NCBI GenBank assembly: GCA_041918675.1
Contig: JAYRVF010000011.1
Location: forward strand, 62,001-126,000
Reading direction: 5' to 3'
Length of the DNA: 64,000 nucleotides
From: SCUB01 sp041918675
Lineage (GTDB): Bacteria > Pseudomonadota > Alphaproteobacteria > Rhizobiales > Xanthobacteraceae
Shown here piece after piece: positions 9,474 through 17,371 of the stretch; within the stretch, counting starts at the first letter, position 1, and each line of letters begins with the position of its first letter. Under the pieces are notes generated by a model, which saw nothing but the letters and a program-made list of their open reading frames with translations, was not told where the DNA came from and did not search any database. A program made the translations under genes and the position numbers.

Positions 9474-9480
9474 GGGACGT

Positions 9481-12051
9481 ATGAGCTTAAAAGTCTTTCT
9501 ATCGCTTTCGTACGTCGACCGCGACTTTGTCTCGCAAGTTCGCTCGCAACTGCCAAAAGGCTTAGCGTATTTCTACGAGGAAAGTTTTGAAAATGGTGAG
9601 TCGCTCATAGCGGCTATGGAGCGTGCGGTTTCAGATTCTGCTGTCTTTGCGCTTTTTGCTTCCCAGGAAGCACTCAAGTCGACCTGGGTAAATTTTGAGA
9701 TCGATCAAGCCCGACTGGCGCACCTACAAAATCAGAAACATAGAATTTTAATATTTCCAACAGATCCAAATGTTAAGGTAACAGACTTTCCAGTGTGGCT
9801 TCGTGCGCATTGGATACCCCGCGCTGGCATGCTTCCCGCTGATATTGCGCGTTACATCACCACAGTCCTTCTAGAGCCCAATTATGGTCTTTCTTCTGCT
9901 GCGCCGCGCATCATTGGAAGAGGCAAGGCGATCGACGATCTTCAGCAACTTGTCGCTGAGAAAATCACAAGAACAAAAGCGTCTCCTAATGTTTTCTTTC
10001 TATTCGGATTCCGTGGAATAGGGCGTCGTACATTCGCTTCGTACTTCATGCGTACCGCAATGAGCGCGGACGCGAATTTGCCCTATGGCCCATCAATTAT
10101 ATTGTCGCCGCAATCAGATTTGGCCGACGTTCATTCCGCATTGCGTAATGAACTCTCGCCGATGATAGATGCAGCGGCCGCCTTAAGAGAGGCTGAGGCA
10201 TTTGCAAAATTGAATCTCGCTGACCAAATAAAGGAAGTCGTACGGCTTCTCAGTCACTATGCAGATCTTGGTCAGGCTGTGGCTTTGGCCTCAGCCGGCG
10301 GATTTTTCGAGGACAATGGCGATCCAAAGAACTGGTTGCTCCCGCTTTTGAGCGCGATTCCTCCGGCGTTGAAACTTTTTCTGATTAGTAATAGGCAACT
10401 TCCGCCTGTTGCGGCGGATCGAATGCCCAATATTGTTCAGGTGCGCGTCAACGAACTTGATGAAAAGGACGTGCGGACGCTAATGACGTTCACTGCTGAA
10501 CGGCTTGGCCTTTCCGATTTTTCCATCTCTGACCAGCTTGTGCGAGCAATCGGTGGACATGCGGATGTTGCCAACGCCGCTGTCCGGCTCGTATCAATCA
10601 AGGGACGGCATATATTGGAGCGCGACCCCCGCCAACTGTTCAACATCCAAAATGCAATATTAGGCGAAAATATTGAAGGCGGCGCGCTTACCGACCTGCA
10701 AAGAAAAATATTGATGTTGCTGAGTTGGGTTCCGCATCTAAATGCCGAGCTCTTGGAGCGCATACTAGTATCGGACGGGGCCGCTACGGATCAAATTATT
10801 GAAGCAATCGAAAACCTTATGGCTGGCTGTCTTTTGATCGTATCAGGGTCGACTTACACGATCTCCCCGGCGATCCGTATTATGTTCCGGCGATTTAATC
10901 TAACCCCGCCACGTCTTCTTAAATTGTTTGCACAAGAACTGAGCAATGAGTGGAATAAAGCGAGGGAAAACGGATTGTTCAGGATAGACCTCTTCGAATC
11001 TTTCGTGTTCATGATTGCCCTCGAAGGGAAAACGCTTCCAAAAGAGCTGCTCCCGTTGCTGACTTCCGGTACGCTCTTCGAGGTGGTGCGTGACACCTAT
11101 GCGAGAGGAAAGGATGAAGCCGACAAGGAAGCTCTTGAAAAAGTGATAACTTGGGGTCTTGTCGCTGAAGACATGCTGATGAGCGAGGCCGCCAGGGAGG
11201 ATATATTGTCAGTTGTCGCCCGGGCTCAAATCAGATTGGGTCAATTCGGCGAAGCTGATAAGACATTGGAATTTATGCGCTCGAAGCATTATCGGTCGGT
11301 TCCGTTCTTATTGGGGCATTCGCTTAGACGACAAGGAAAATTCGAGAAGGCGATTGAGTTTCTTGTCGAGGCAGTGAGAGATGACAGAAAATTCAATCGC
11401 TCTGCGGTTCATGAGCTTGCTCTCGCATACAAGAAATCGTCGCGGTTAAATGATTTGCGAAAACTCCTCGCAGACTATGGTGGATTAATTGCTGACAGCG
11501 CATTGTTTGCCGATTTTCAGATCGGCATTGATCTCGCGCGGAGCGATTTAGTGGCCGCAGAGGCGGGCATAGAGCGATTACGGTTGCTTCCAGACGATGA
11601 CGGAAAGTCTGATATTCGCTTTGCTCAATTGCTCATGCGCCGCCGCCAATACATGGGGGCGAAAGACCTGTTGAATATGCTCCTAGAGAACACTCAGGGT
11701 AACAGACTTCGCCTTAGATCTTTAAGGGCAACTTGTGCCGCTTACGACAGGGACTTTGATCTTGCGCGGAGAGATATTGAATTCATTCGGAATTTTCCCT
11801 CTTGGCAAAATGTGGCCGTGCGTTTGGAGGCAACGCTCCTCGTCGAACAAAATCAACCGATTGCGGCGAGGAAGATTATCGATGGCCTATCCCAGAAGAG
11901 TGCAGAGGATTTAATATTGTACGCGCGCGCGCTTGATGTTCAAGCAGATCTTCCTGAAACGACTATTCCTGAAAGACAAGAATTGCATACACAGGCGACA
12001 AAGCTTCGTGAGCAAAATAATTTTGCGTTGGAATACGATTATGGAGACTGA
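9481..12051 (+). CDS. TIR-STAND NTPase-TPR protein, candidate anti-phage sensor
   Basis: The 856-residue protein has three parts. Residues 1 to about 125 are a TIR domain (KVFLSLSYVDRDFV start, YFYEESFENGE, and WxxxE with E73 as the putative NADase glutamate). Residues about 145-430 look like a STAND-type NTPase: IIGRGKAIDDLQQLV, then a degenerate P-loop G176-FRGI-G181-R-R-T with Arg where Lys is usual. The region after about 540 is helical with TPR-like pairs (GQFGEADKTL, GKFEKAIEFLVEAV). Such TIR-NTPase-repeat proteins act as phage sensors that deplete NAD+. GGGGGA supports the ATG at 9481. Base composition is much more AT-rich than neighbours, pointing to transfer; the gene lies 57 bp after tRNA-Leu. 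Confidence 0.85.
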   Translation: MSLKVFLSLSYVDRDFVSQVRSQLPKGLAYFYEESFENGESLIAAMERAVSDSAVFALFASQEALKSTWVNFEIDQARLAHLQNQKHRILIFPTDPNVKVTDFPVWLRAHWIPRAGMLPADIARYITTVLLEPNYGLSSAAPRIIGRGKAIDDLQQLVAEKITRTKASPNVFFLFGFRGIGRRTFASYFMRTAMSADANLPYGPSIILSPQSDLADVHSALRNELSPMIDAAAALREAEAFAKLNLADQIKEVVRLLSHYADLGQAVALASAGGFFEDNGDPKNWLLPLLSAIPPALKLFLISNRQLPPVAADRMPNIVQVRVNELDEKDVRTLMTFTAERLGLSDFSISDQLVRAIGGHADVANAAVRLVSIKGRHILERDPRQLFNIQNAILGENIEGGALTDLQRKILMLLSWVPHLNAELLERILVSDGAATDQIIEAIENLMAGCLLIVSGSTYTISPAIRIMFRRFNLTPPRLLKLFAQELSNEWNKARENGLFRIDLFESFVFMIALEGKTLPKELLPLLTSGTLFEVVRDTYARGKDEADKEALEKVITWGLVAEDMLMSEAAREDILSVVARAQIRLGQFGEADKTLEFMRSKHYRSVPFLLGHSLRRQGKFEKAIEFLVEAVRDDRKFNRSAVHELALAYKKSSRLNDLRKLLADYGGLIADSALFADFQIGIDLARSDLVAAEAGIERLRLLPDDDGKSDIRFAQLLMRRRQYMGAKDLLNMLLENTQGNRLRLRSLRATCAAYDRDFDLARRDIEFIRNFPSWQNVAVRLEATLLVEQNQPIAARKIIDGLSQKSAEDLILYARALDVQADLPETTIPERQELHTQATKLREQNNFALEYDYGD

Positions 12052-12065
12052 TTGAGAGGCAGCCT

Positions 12066-12428
12066 TTGAGTCGTGCTTTGAAGGTTCCGTCGAGCATCGA
12101 GGAAATCATCCAGTACTTTGATGCCTCAAAAGAGGCCATCGACGAACTGGCGCTTTCCGAACGCATCGGCAAAGTGCGCAATGCACTCGCAGACCCGAGC
12201 GAGGCCGAGCGTGCAGGCGCATGGGCCGAAGCGCTGGCGTTCGCTTTGCAATCCGGCGGGGAGCGCAGCCCATGGAACACCTATTTCCGGCCCATGGGGT
12301 CCATGTCCGACAAGGACGGCAACACGCAAGTATTTCCAGACATCGTGTGTAGCTATGAGCGCAAACCGATTGAGGCTTACGGCTGGCACGTCATCGCGGG
12401 CATCCACAGCTTGAGACGGATGCGCTGA
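12066..12428 (+). CDS. Small ORF following the TIR gene, unknown, possibly 3'-truncated
   Basis: This 120-residue frame starts with TTG 14 bp after the TIR stop; GAGAGG lies about 8-9 bases upstream, so the two genes may form an operon. The protein is acidic and helical at first (IEEIIQYFDASKEAIDELAL), then has an SPWNTYFRPMGSMSDKDG region. I recognise no family. Its last codons overlap in antisense the remnant described next, and the ending HSLRRMR looks arbitrary, so the gene may have been cut by a junction near 12380-12420. It could be an accessory component of the TIR system or just a broken passenger. Confidence 0.45.
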   Translation: MSRALKVPSSIEEIIQYFDASKEAIDELALSERIGKVRNALADPSEAERAGAWAEALAFALQSGGERSPWNTYFRPMGSMSDKDGNTQVFPDIVCSYERKPIEAYGWHVIAGIHSLRRMR

Positions 12429-12565
12429 AGATTTGTCAGTGCGATCTGGCGTTCGCGTGAGCCTTCGGGAAGTTCCGGCAAGGCGCTCGCGATTTGGCGC
12501 AATAGCGCCAGAAGCTGGTTTCTTGTGAGGCGCTCCAGCTCATAGGGTTCAGCAGCTTCATTGAT
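12377..12565 (-). pseudogene. Remnant of a small mobile-DNA-associated ORF lacking a start codon
   Basis: The minus-strand frame reads INEAAEPYELERLTRNQLL, then a Leu-rich helical segment and ALTNLQRIRLKL, with coherent amphipathic helices. AAGGAG lies just upstream, but the codon in the start position of this frame is ATC (12563-12565) rather than ATG; one base change would explain this. An ATG in another frame (12559) yields only a low-complexity product. I read it as a small accessory-region gene that lost its start, but a non-standard start cannot be excluded. Confidence 0.35.
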
Positions 12566-12681
12566 TTTTTCTCCTTCGTTCTGACCGCGCGTTTCGCGGC
12601 CTTCCTGCGGAAGGCCAATGCGCCGAAGGAGGCGGCTGCATCGCTTGCGACCGGAACGTGAGAGGAGGAGTGCGGCCCAAC

Positions 12682-13281
12682 TCACCGCCGCAGGAAGCGA
12701 TTGAGCATCAGCGCCGCCGCGATTCCCGCATAAATCAGCGGCTCGATCGAGATCGTCTTGATGACGAGCAGGAGGTGAACGACGGTCGCGGCGAGCGCGA
12801 GATAGACGAAGGCATGCAGCCGCTTCCAGGCGCGCCAGCCCATGCGGCGGATCAGCGCGTCGTTCGATGTGACCGCCAGCGGCACGAGAACGGCGAAGCC
12901 CAGCATGCCGGCGGTGATATAGGGCCGCTTGACGATGTCCGCTCCGATCGCGCCGAGATCGAAGCGATAGTCGAGGCCAAGATAGACCGCGAGGTGAAGC
13001 GCCGCGTAGGTGAAGCACAGCAGCCCCAACGCGCGGCGAACGCGCATCAGGTCGATCAGGCCCAGATACCGCAGCGGCGCGACCGCCAGGCTCGCGAGCA
13101 GAAAGCGAAAGGCCCACAGGCCGAGCATCTGTTCGAGCGCCTTGATCGGCTCGGCGCCGAGCTGATCGGTGACGACGAGCACGATCGCCCAGGCAAAGGG
13201 CAGCAGTCCCGCGCCGTAAGCGGCGAGGTTGCCGAAGCGCCAGTCGCGCGGCGCGATCAAGGGGGAGGTGCTCACGCTCAT
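12682..13281 (-). CDS. msrQ: MsrQ, haem-binding membrane subunit of methionine sulfoxide reductase
   Basis: The 199-residue protein has about six hydrophobic segments of the ferric-reductase-like transmembrane family, with conserved histidines in AALHLAVYLG, in KRLHAFVYLAL and in VVHLLL that would bind haem b. MsrQ passes electrons from the quinone pool or flavin reductase to periplasmic MsrP. Its ATG overlaps the msrP stop by one base, so the two are translationally coupled. Confidence 0.92.
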   Translation of the reverse strand: MSVSTSPLIAPRDWRFGNLAAYGAGLLPFAWAIVLVVTDQLGAEPIKALEQMLGLWAFRFLLASLAVAPLRYLGLIDLMRVRRALGLLCFTYAALHLAVYLGLDYRFDLGAIGADIVKRPYITAGMLGFAVLVPLAVTSNDALIRRMGWRAWKRLHAFVYLALAATVVHLLLVIKTISIEPLIYAGIAAALMLNRFLRR

Positions 13282-14225
13282 CAGTAATACTTCTCAAGGT
13301 CCATGCCGGCATAGAGGCTCGCGACCTCGGCGGCATAACCGTTGAACGCAAGCGTCGGCCGGCGGCGGGCGAAGATGCCGCCTTCGCCGACGCGCCGCTC
13401 GCTCGCCTGGCTCCAGCGCGGATGATCGACCTCGGGATTGACGTTCGAATAGAAGCCGTATTCGCGCGGGCTCAGGCGGTTCCAGGTCGTCTTCGGCTGC
13501 GATTCGACCAGGCTGATGCGCACGACCGACTTGATGCTCTTGAAGCCGTATTTCCACGGCACCACCAGGCGCAACGGCGCGCCGTTCTGGTTCGGCAGCG
13601 TCTCGCCATAGAGCCCGACCGCGAGCAGCGTCAGCGGGTGCATCGCCTCATCGAGCCGCAGTCCCTCGACATAGGGCCAGTTGAACGACGAGATCAGGCT
13701 GCGCTGGCCGGGCATTTCCTCCGGGCGGTGCAGGGTTTCGAACTTCACATATTTGGCGTTGCCGAGCGGCTCGACGCGCCTGAGAAGATCGGCGAGCGGA
13801 AAGCCCACCCAGGGAATGACCATCGACCAGGTCTCGACGCAGCGATGGCGGTAGACGCGCTCCTCGAGCGTCACCGGCTTGAGAATGTCCTCGAGCCCGT
13901 AGCGCGTGGGCTTGGCGACGAGGCCGTCGATCGCCACCGTCCAGGGGCTCGTGGTCAGGCGGCCGGCCTTGTCGGCGGGGTCGGTCTTGCGCGGGCCGAA
14001 TTCGTTGAAGTTGTTGTAGCTGGTCACGTCCTTGAGCGGTGTCTGGCGCTCGTCGGTCGAATAGGGGCCCTTGGTGAATTGCAGCGGCGCCGATCGGGCG
14101 CGCGAGCCGAGCGCCGCGGTCAGCCCGAGCGCCATGCCGCCGGCAATGAAATCGCGGCGCCGCAGATAGATCGACCGCGGCGTGATTTCGGAGGGAAGGA
14201 TCGTCTGTGTCGATTTGAACGTCAT
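13281..14225 (-). CDS. msrP: MsrP, periplasmic molybdenum methionine sulfoxide reductase
   Basis: The 314-residue protein carries a twin-arginine signal (RRRDFIAGG, residues 22-30) and an oxidoreductase molybdopterin-binding domain. C129 in YRHRCVETWSMVIPW is the molybdenum ligand. It repairs oxidised methionines in periplasmic proteins, with electrons from MsrQ. Length and the ending (DLEKYY) are typical of the family. It is 163 bp downstream of the pirin gene on the same strand. Confidence 0.95.
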   Translation of the reverse strand: MTFKSTQTILPSEITPRSIYLRRRDFIAGGMALGLTAALGSRARSAPLQFTKGPYSTDERQTPLKDVTSYNNFNEFGPRKTDPADKAGRLTTSPWTVAIDGLVAKPTRYGLEDILKPVTLEERVYRHRCVETWSMVIPWVGFPLADLLRRVEPLGNAKYVKFETLHRPEEMPGQRSLISSFNWPYVEGLRLDEAMHPLTLLAVGLYGETLPNQNGAPLRLVVPWKYGFKSIKSVVRISLVESQPKTTWNRLSPREYGFYSNVNPEVDHPRWSQASERRVGEGGIFARRRPTLAFNGYAAEVASLYAGMDLEKYY

Positions 14226-14388
14226 CGATGCGCGGCTTCAACTCTGGGTTCGCGGAGATGGTTGGGTTCGGCCGGAAAACGCTTCCGACATAGCAGCGTT
14301 ACGCGCTCGCGGCCGCGTTTGTTACCCGCCGGTCCGATCACAAAAAAATGACCCCATTCTCGGGCGGCCGCGACCTCAGCCCACGGCC

Positions 14389-15087
14389 TCAGCCCAAGTC
14401 GAAGACCAGCACCTCCGCCTCGCTCACGGCCTCGATGGCGATCTCGGCTTCCTCCTCGATCGCCGCGCCGTCGCCCGCCTTGAGTTGCGCGCCGCCGAGG
14501 GCGACGTCGCCCTTGACGATCTGGACCCAGACGCCGCGACCCGGCCCGGCGCCATGGCGAACAGTCTTGCCGGCGTCGATGCGCGCGGCATAGATGCGGG
14601 CGTCCTGGCGCAAGGTGACCGCGCCGTTCTCTCCGGCCGGGGCGGCGGCGAGGATCAGTTCGTTGCGCCGTTTGGCGAGCGGCAGCGAGGTCTGCTCATA
14701 GCCGGGCGGTTCGTTCGCGCGCGCCGGGGTGATCCAGATCTGGAGAAAATGCACCGGCTCGCCGCGCGAGGCGTTGTATTCGCTATGGCGCACGCCGGTG
14801 CCCGCGCTCATGCGCTGGATCTGGCCGGCGTTGATGACCGAGCTGTTGCCGAGATTGTCCTTGTGTTCGAGCGCGCCGGAGATGACGTAGGAGATGATTT
14901 CCATGTCGCGGTGGCCGTGCGTGGGAAAGCCCCCGGCCGGCACGACGCGATCCTCGTTGATCACGCGCAGCGCGCGATAACCCATCAAGGCGGGATCGAA
15001 ATAGTCCGCGAAGGAGAAGGTGTGCCTGCTGTCGAGCCAATCGAGCGTGGTTCGACCGCGCGCGTCCGCTTTCCGGATCTTCATCAT
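14389..15087 (-). CDS. Pirin-family cupin protein
   Basis: The 232-residue protein is a two-cupin pirin of the YhhW type. The metal-binding motif FPTHGHRDMEIISYVISG lies at about residues 54-71 with further H and E ligands at SALEHKD and the HSE of GVRHSEYN. E. coli YhhW is a quercetin 2,3-dioxygenase in vitro; the natural substrate is unknown. I start at the first ATG of ATGATGAAG, with GGAGCG just upstream. Confidence 0.9.
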   Translation of the reverse strand: MMKIRKADARGRTTLDWLDSRHTFSFADYFDPALMGYRALRVINEDRVVPAGGFPTHGHRDMEIISYVISGALEHKDNLGNSSVINAGQIQRMSAGTGVRHSEYNASRGEPVHFLQIWITPARANEPPGYEQTSLPLAKRRNELILAAAPAGENGAVTLRQDARIYAARIDAGKTVRHGAGPGRGVWVQIVKGDVALGGAQLKAGDGAAIEEEAEIAIEAVSEAEVLVFDLG

Positions 15088-15243
15088 TGTGTCGCTCCAT
15101 GCCAATTCACGTCATTTAAGCATCGCGGGCGCGGAAGTCACGGCCGCGTCGGGAAAAAGCCGATAAACTTGTCGCCATCGCCTCGCTCGGCTAGAACGGC
15201 GGCGTGGTCCGCGCCGTGGGGATTCCGGGCGCGGGCGTTGGAT

Positions 15244-15313
15244 GGCGTAAATTCGCCGGCGTACATTTATTGGCGTGCATTCGTCGGCGTCGATTCGATG
15301 GCGTGCATTCGAT
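15244..15313. repeat. 14-bp tandem repeat array, five copies
   Basis: Five 14-bp units follow each other at 15244, 15258, 15272, 15286 and 15300, with the consensus GGCGTnnATTYrnn and a sixth partial unit at 15314. They lie in the 245-bp divergent region, ending about 20 bp before the lipoprotein start. They could be regulator-binding sites or slipped-strand repeats. Confidence 0.8.
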
Positions 15314-15332
15314 GGCGTATCAGGTGGGCCGG

Positions 15333-15665
15333 ATGATGGCGCGGACGCGCGCGGTGGCGGGCCTCGCGGCGTGCGTTGTCCTCGCCGGCTGCGTCAGCGC
15401 GTCCCTCTCGGTCTCGCTGACCGATCCGGCGCGCTACGACAATTACGACTGCAAGCAGCTCGACGAGGCGCGCGGCAAGCTCGTCACGCGCGAGGGCGAG
15501 CTGCGCGATCTCATCGACAAGGCCCAGGTCGGCACGGCCGGGCCGGTCGTCGCCGAGGTCGCCTACGGATCGGACTACGCGTCGGCGCGCGAGGAATTGT
15601 ATCGGGTGAACGAGCGCCGCCGCGCCAGCCATTGCGACGACGAACCGCGCTATTGGGGGCGATGA
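15333..15665 (+). CDS. Small lipoprotein of unknown function
   Basis: This 110-residue product has a lipoprotein signal peptide: MMARTRAVAGLAACVVLAGC, with a lipobox LAGC ending at residue 20. The mature part is short and charged with two cysteines. No family recognised. The frame is open further upstream through the 14-bp repeats, but the signal peptide fixes the start at 15333 or 15336. Confidence 0.7.
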   Translation: MMARTRAVAGLAACVVLAGCVSASLSVSLTDPARYDNYDCKQLDEARGKLVTREGELRDLIDKAQVGTAGPVVAEVAYGSDYASAREELYRVNERRRASHCDDEPRYWGR

Positions 15666-15687
15666 GGCGCGCGCGCGGCGACGACGC

Positions 15688-16881
15688 TCAACCGAGCTTC
15701 CAGTCGTAGATCCAGTCCTGGCGCGCCAGCAGGCGCGGGCCCCCCAACAGCTTCATGCCGAGGTCGCGCGCGAACGCCGCGGGTCCGCGCAGATGATAGA
15801 TCTGGCCGGTGCGGCGCGCGGTGCGTTGCACGCGGCCGACGCGCGCGCGGCGCAGGCCGGCGTAGCGGGCGAACGCCGCGTCGATCGCGGTCGGTTGCTC
15901 GGCCGCGCATCGCGCCAGCACCGCCGCGTCCTCGATCGCCATGCAGGCGCCCTGCGCGACGAAGGGAAGCATGGCGTGGGCGGCGTCGCCCAGCAACGCG
16001 ATGCGCGCGTTGTTCCAAACGCCGCCGTCGGCGACGCCGAACAGCGCCCAGCGCTTCCATTCCTCGACCGCGGTGACGATCATGCGCGCCGCGCTCGCCC
16101 AGCGCTGATAGCCGAACACCGTCATCAGATCGGCGGCGTCGCCCGGCTCGCTCCAGCCGGGGCGATTCCATTCGCCCTCGGTCACGGCGACGACGTTGAT
16201 CAGGCGTCCGGCGTTGATCGGATAGACGACCATATGCGCGTTCGGTCCGAGCCAGAGCTGAACCCTGTTGATGCCGAACTCGCGCGGCAGCCGGCGTGGA
16301 TCGATTGTCCCGCGCCAGGCGACGCGCCCGGTGAACCGCGCGTTGGCGCGCGGGTCGACATGCTTTCGCGTCAGCGACCAGACGCCGTCGGCGCCGACGA
16401 GGCCGATCGCCGATTCGTTGACGCGGTCGAGGCCGTGACGGCAGACCACCGTGATGCCGTTGGCGTGACTGGCGGCATCCTCGAATTGCACGCCGAGGCG
16501 AATGTCGATGTCGGCGACCTCGCCGGCGCGGCGAAACAGCGCGTTCTGGAGATCGGCGCGATGGACGACCCAATAGGGCGCGCCGTAGCGGAACGCCGCG
16601 CCGGGTCCGAGCGGAATGGTCGCGAGCACCGCGCCATCATGCGCCGACATCACCTTGACCGCGTCGGGCGCGACGAGGGAGGGCGCGAGCAACGGTTCCA
16701 GGCCGAGATCAATCAGGATGCGGGAGGCGTTGGGCGAAAGCTGAAGCCCGGCGCCGAATTCCTGCAGCCGCTCGGCGCGCTCGATGACGATGACGCGAAA
16801 TCCGGCCTTGGCGAGCGCCAGCGCGGCCGTCAATCCGCCGATGCCGGCGCCGGCAACGACCATGGTCCGCGATTTGGACAC
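15688..16881 (-). CDS. FAD-dependent monooxygenase, salicylate-hydroxylase-like
   Basis: The 397-residue protein is a group A flavin hydroxylase: GAGIGG near residues 11-16 for FAD, a DG motif (GADGVWS) near the middle and the GD motif LLGDAAHAMLPF near 295-306. The family hydroxylates aromatic rings with NAD(P)H and O2 (salicylate, 6-hydroxynicotinate and similar). The exact substrate cannot be read from the sequence. It lies 7 bp downstream of the zf-CHCC gene and is likely co-transcribed with it. Confidence 0.85.
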   Translation of the reverse strand: MSKSRTMVVAGAGIGGLTAALALAKAGFRVIVIERAERLQEFGAGLQLSPNASRILIDLGLEPLLAPSLVAPDAVKVMSAHDGAVLATIPLGPGAAFRYGAPYWVVHRADLQNALFRRAGEVADIDIRLGVQFEDAASHANGITVVCRHGLDRVNESAIGLVGADGVWSLTRKHVDPRANARFTGRVAWRGTIDPRRLPREFGINRVQLWLGPNAHMVVYPINAGRLINVVAVTEGEWNRPGWSEPGDAADLMTVFGYQRWASAARMIVTAVEEWKRWALFGVADGGVWNNARIALLGDAAHAMLPFVAQGACMAIEDAAVLARCAAEQPTAIDAAFARYAGLRRARVGRVQRTARRTGQIYHLRGPAAFARDLGMKLLGGPRLLARQDWIYDWKLG

Positions 16882-16888
16882 GGCGGTC

Positions 16889-17134
16889 CTAGGCGGCTTT
16901 GGCGACGCGGGTGCATTCCGGCGGGCGCGACTGGTCGGGGCGCAGGTCGGGCGCGTGACGGTAGAGCGTGGAGCAATAGGGGCAGACGATCTCGGTGTCG
17001 CCGCCCATGTCGAGGGAGACGTGCGGATGGTTGAACGGCGGGTTCGCGCCGATGCACATGAACCGCGTCGCGCCGATTTCGATCACCGGAACACCGACAT
17101 CGTTGTGAAAATGGGGAATGACGTGGTCAGCCAT
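16889..17134 (-). CDS. zf-CHCC zinc-finger protein (NDUFS6-like)
   Basis: The 81-residue protein has the C-x8-H-x14-C-x2-C type zinc site (CIGANPPFNHPH ... VCPYCSTLY, about residues 27-57). The family is related to the mitochondrial complex I subunit NDUFS6 and is widespread in alphaproteobacteria. Its role there may be in complex I assembly, not shown. The short tail after the finger is of low complexity. Confidence 0.85.
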   Translation of the reverse strand: MADHVIPHFHNDVGVPVIEIGATRFMCIGANPPFNHPHVSLDMGGDTEIVCPYCSTLYRHAPDLRPDQSRPPECTRVAKAA

Positions 17135-17371
17135 GGAAGTCCTCGTTCGACCCGGTCGCGGCGCGCCTGAAAGCCGACGGCACCATAATGACGGTCGTTA
17201 ACGATTTCCAGCCCGCTACGAACGAATTCGGCCGTCGCGGACCGGGATCGCGAATTTCGACACAATTGCGCGATGGGAATCGGGCGAACTCATCACTATC
17301 TTGGGGCGAGTTGTCGCTCTTGGAACGTTGCCGGTTCGGCGCTAGTGAAATCGACTCGCGGGACGTGCGCA

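Noticed and set aside
9425..12681. Integrase or attachment-site repeat for the tRNA-Leu island
   Set aside because: No integrase gene and no repeat of the tRNA 3' end could be found to the right within this stretch.
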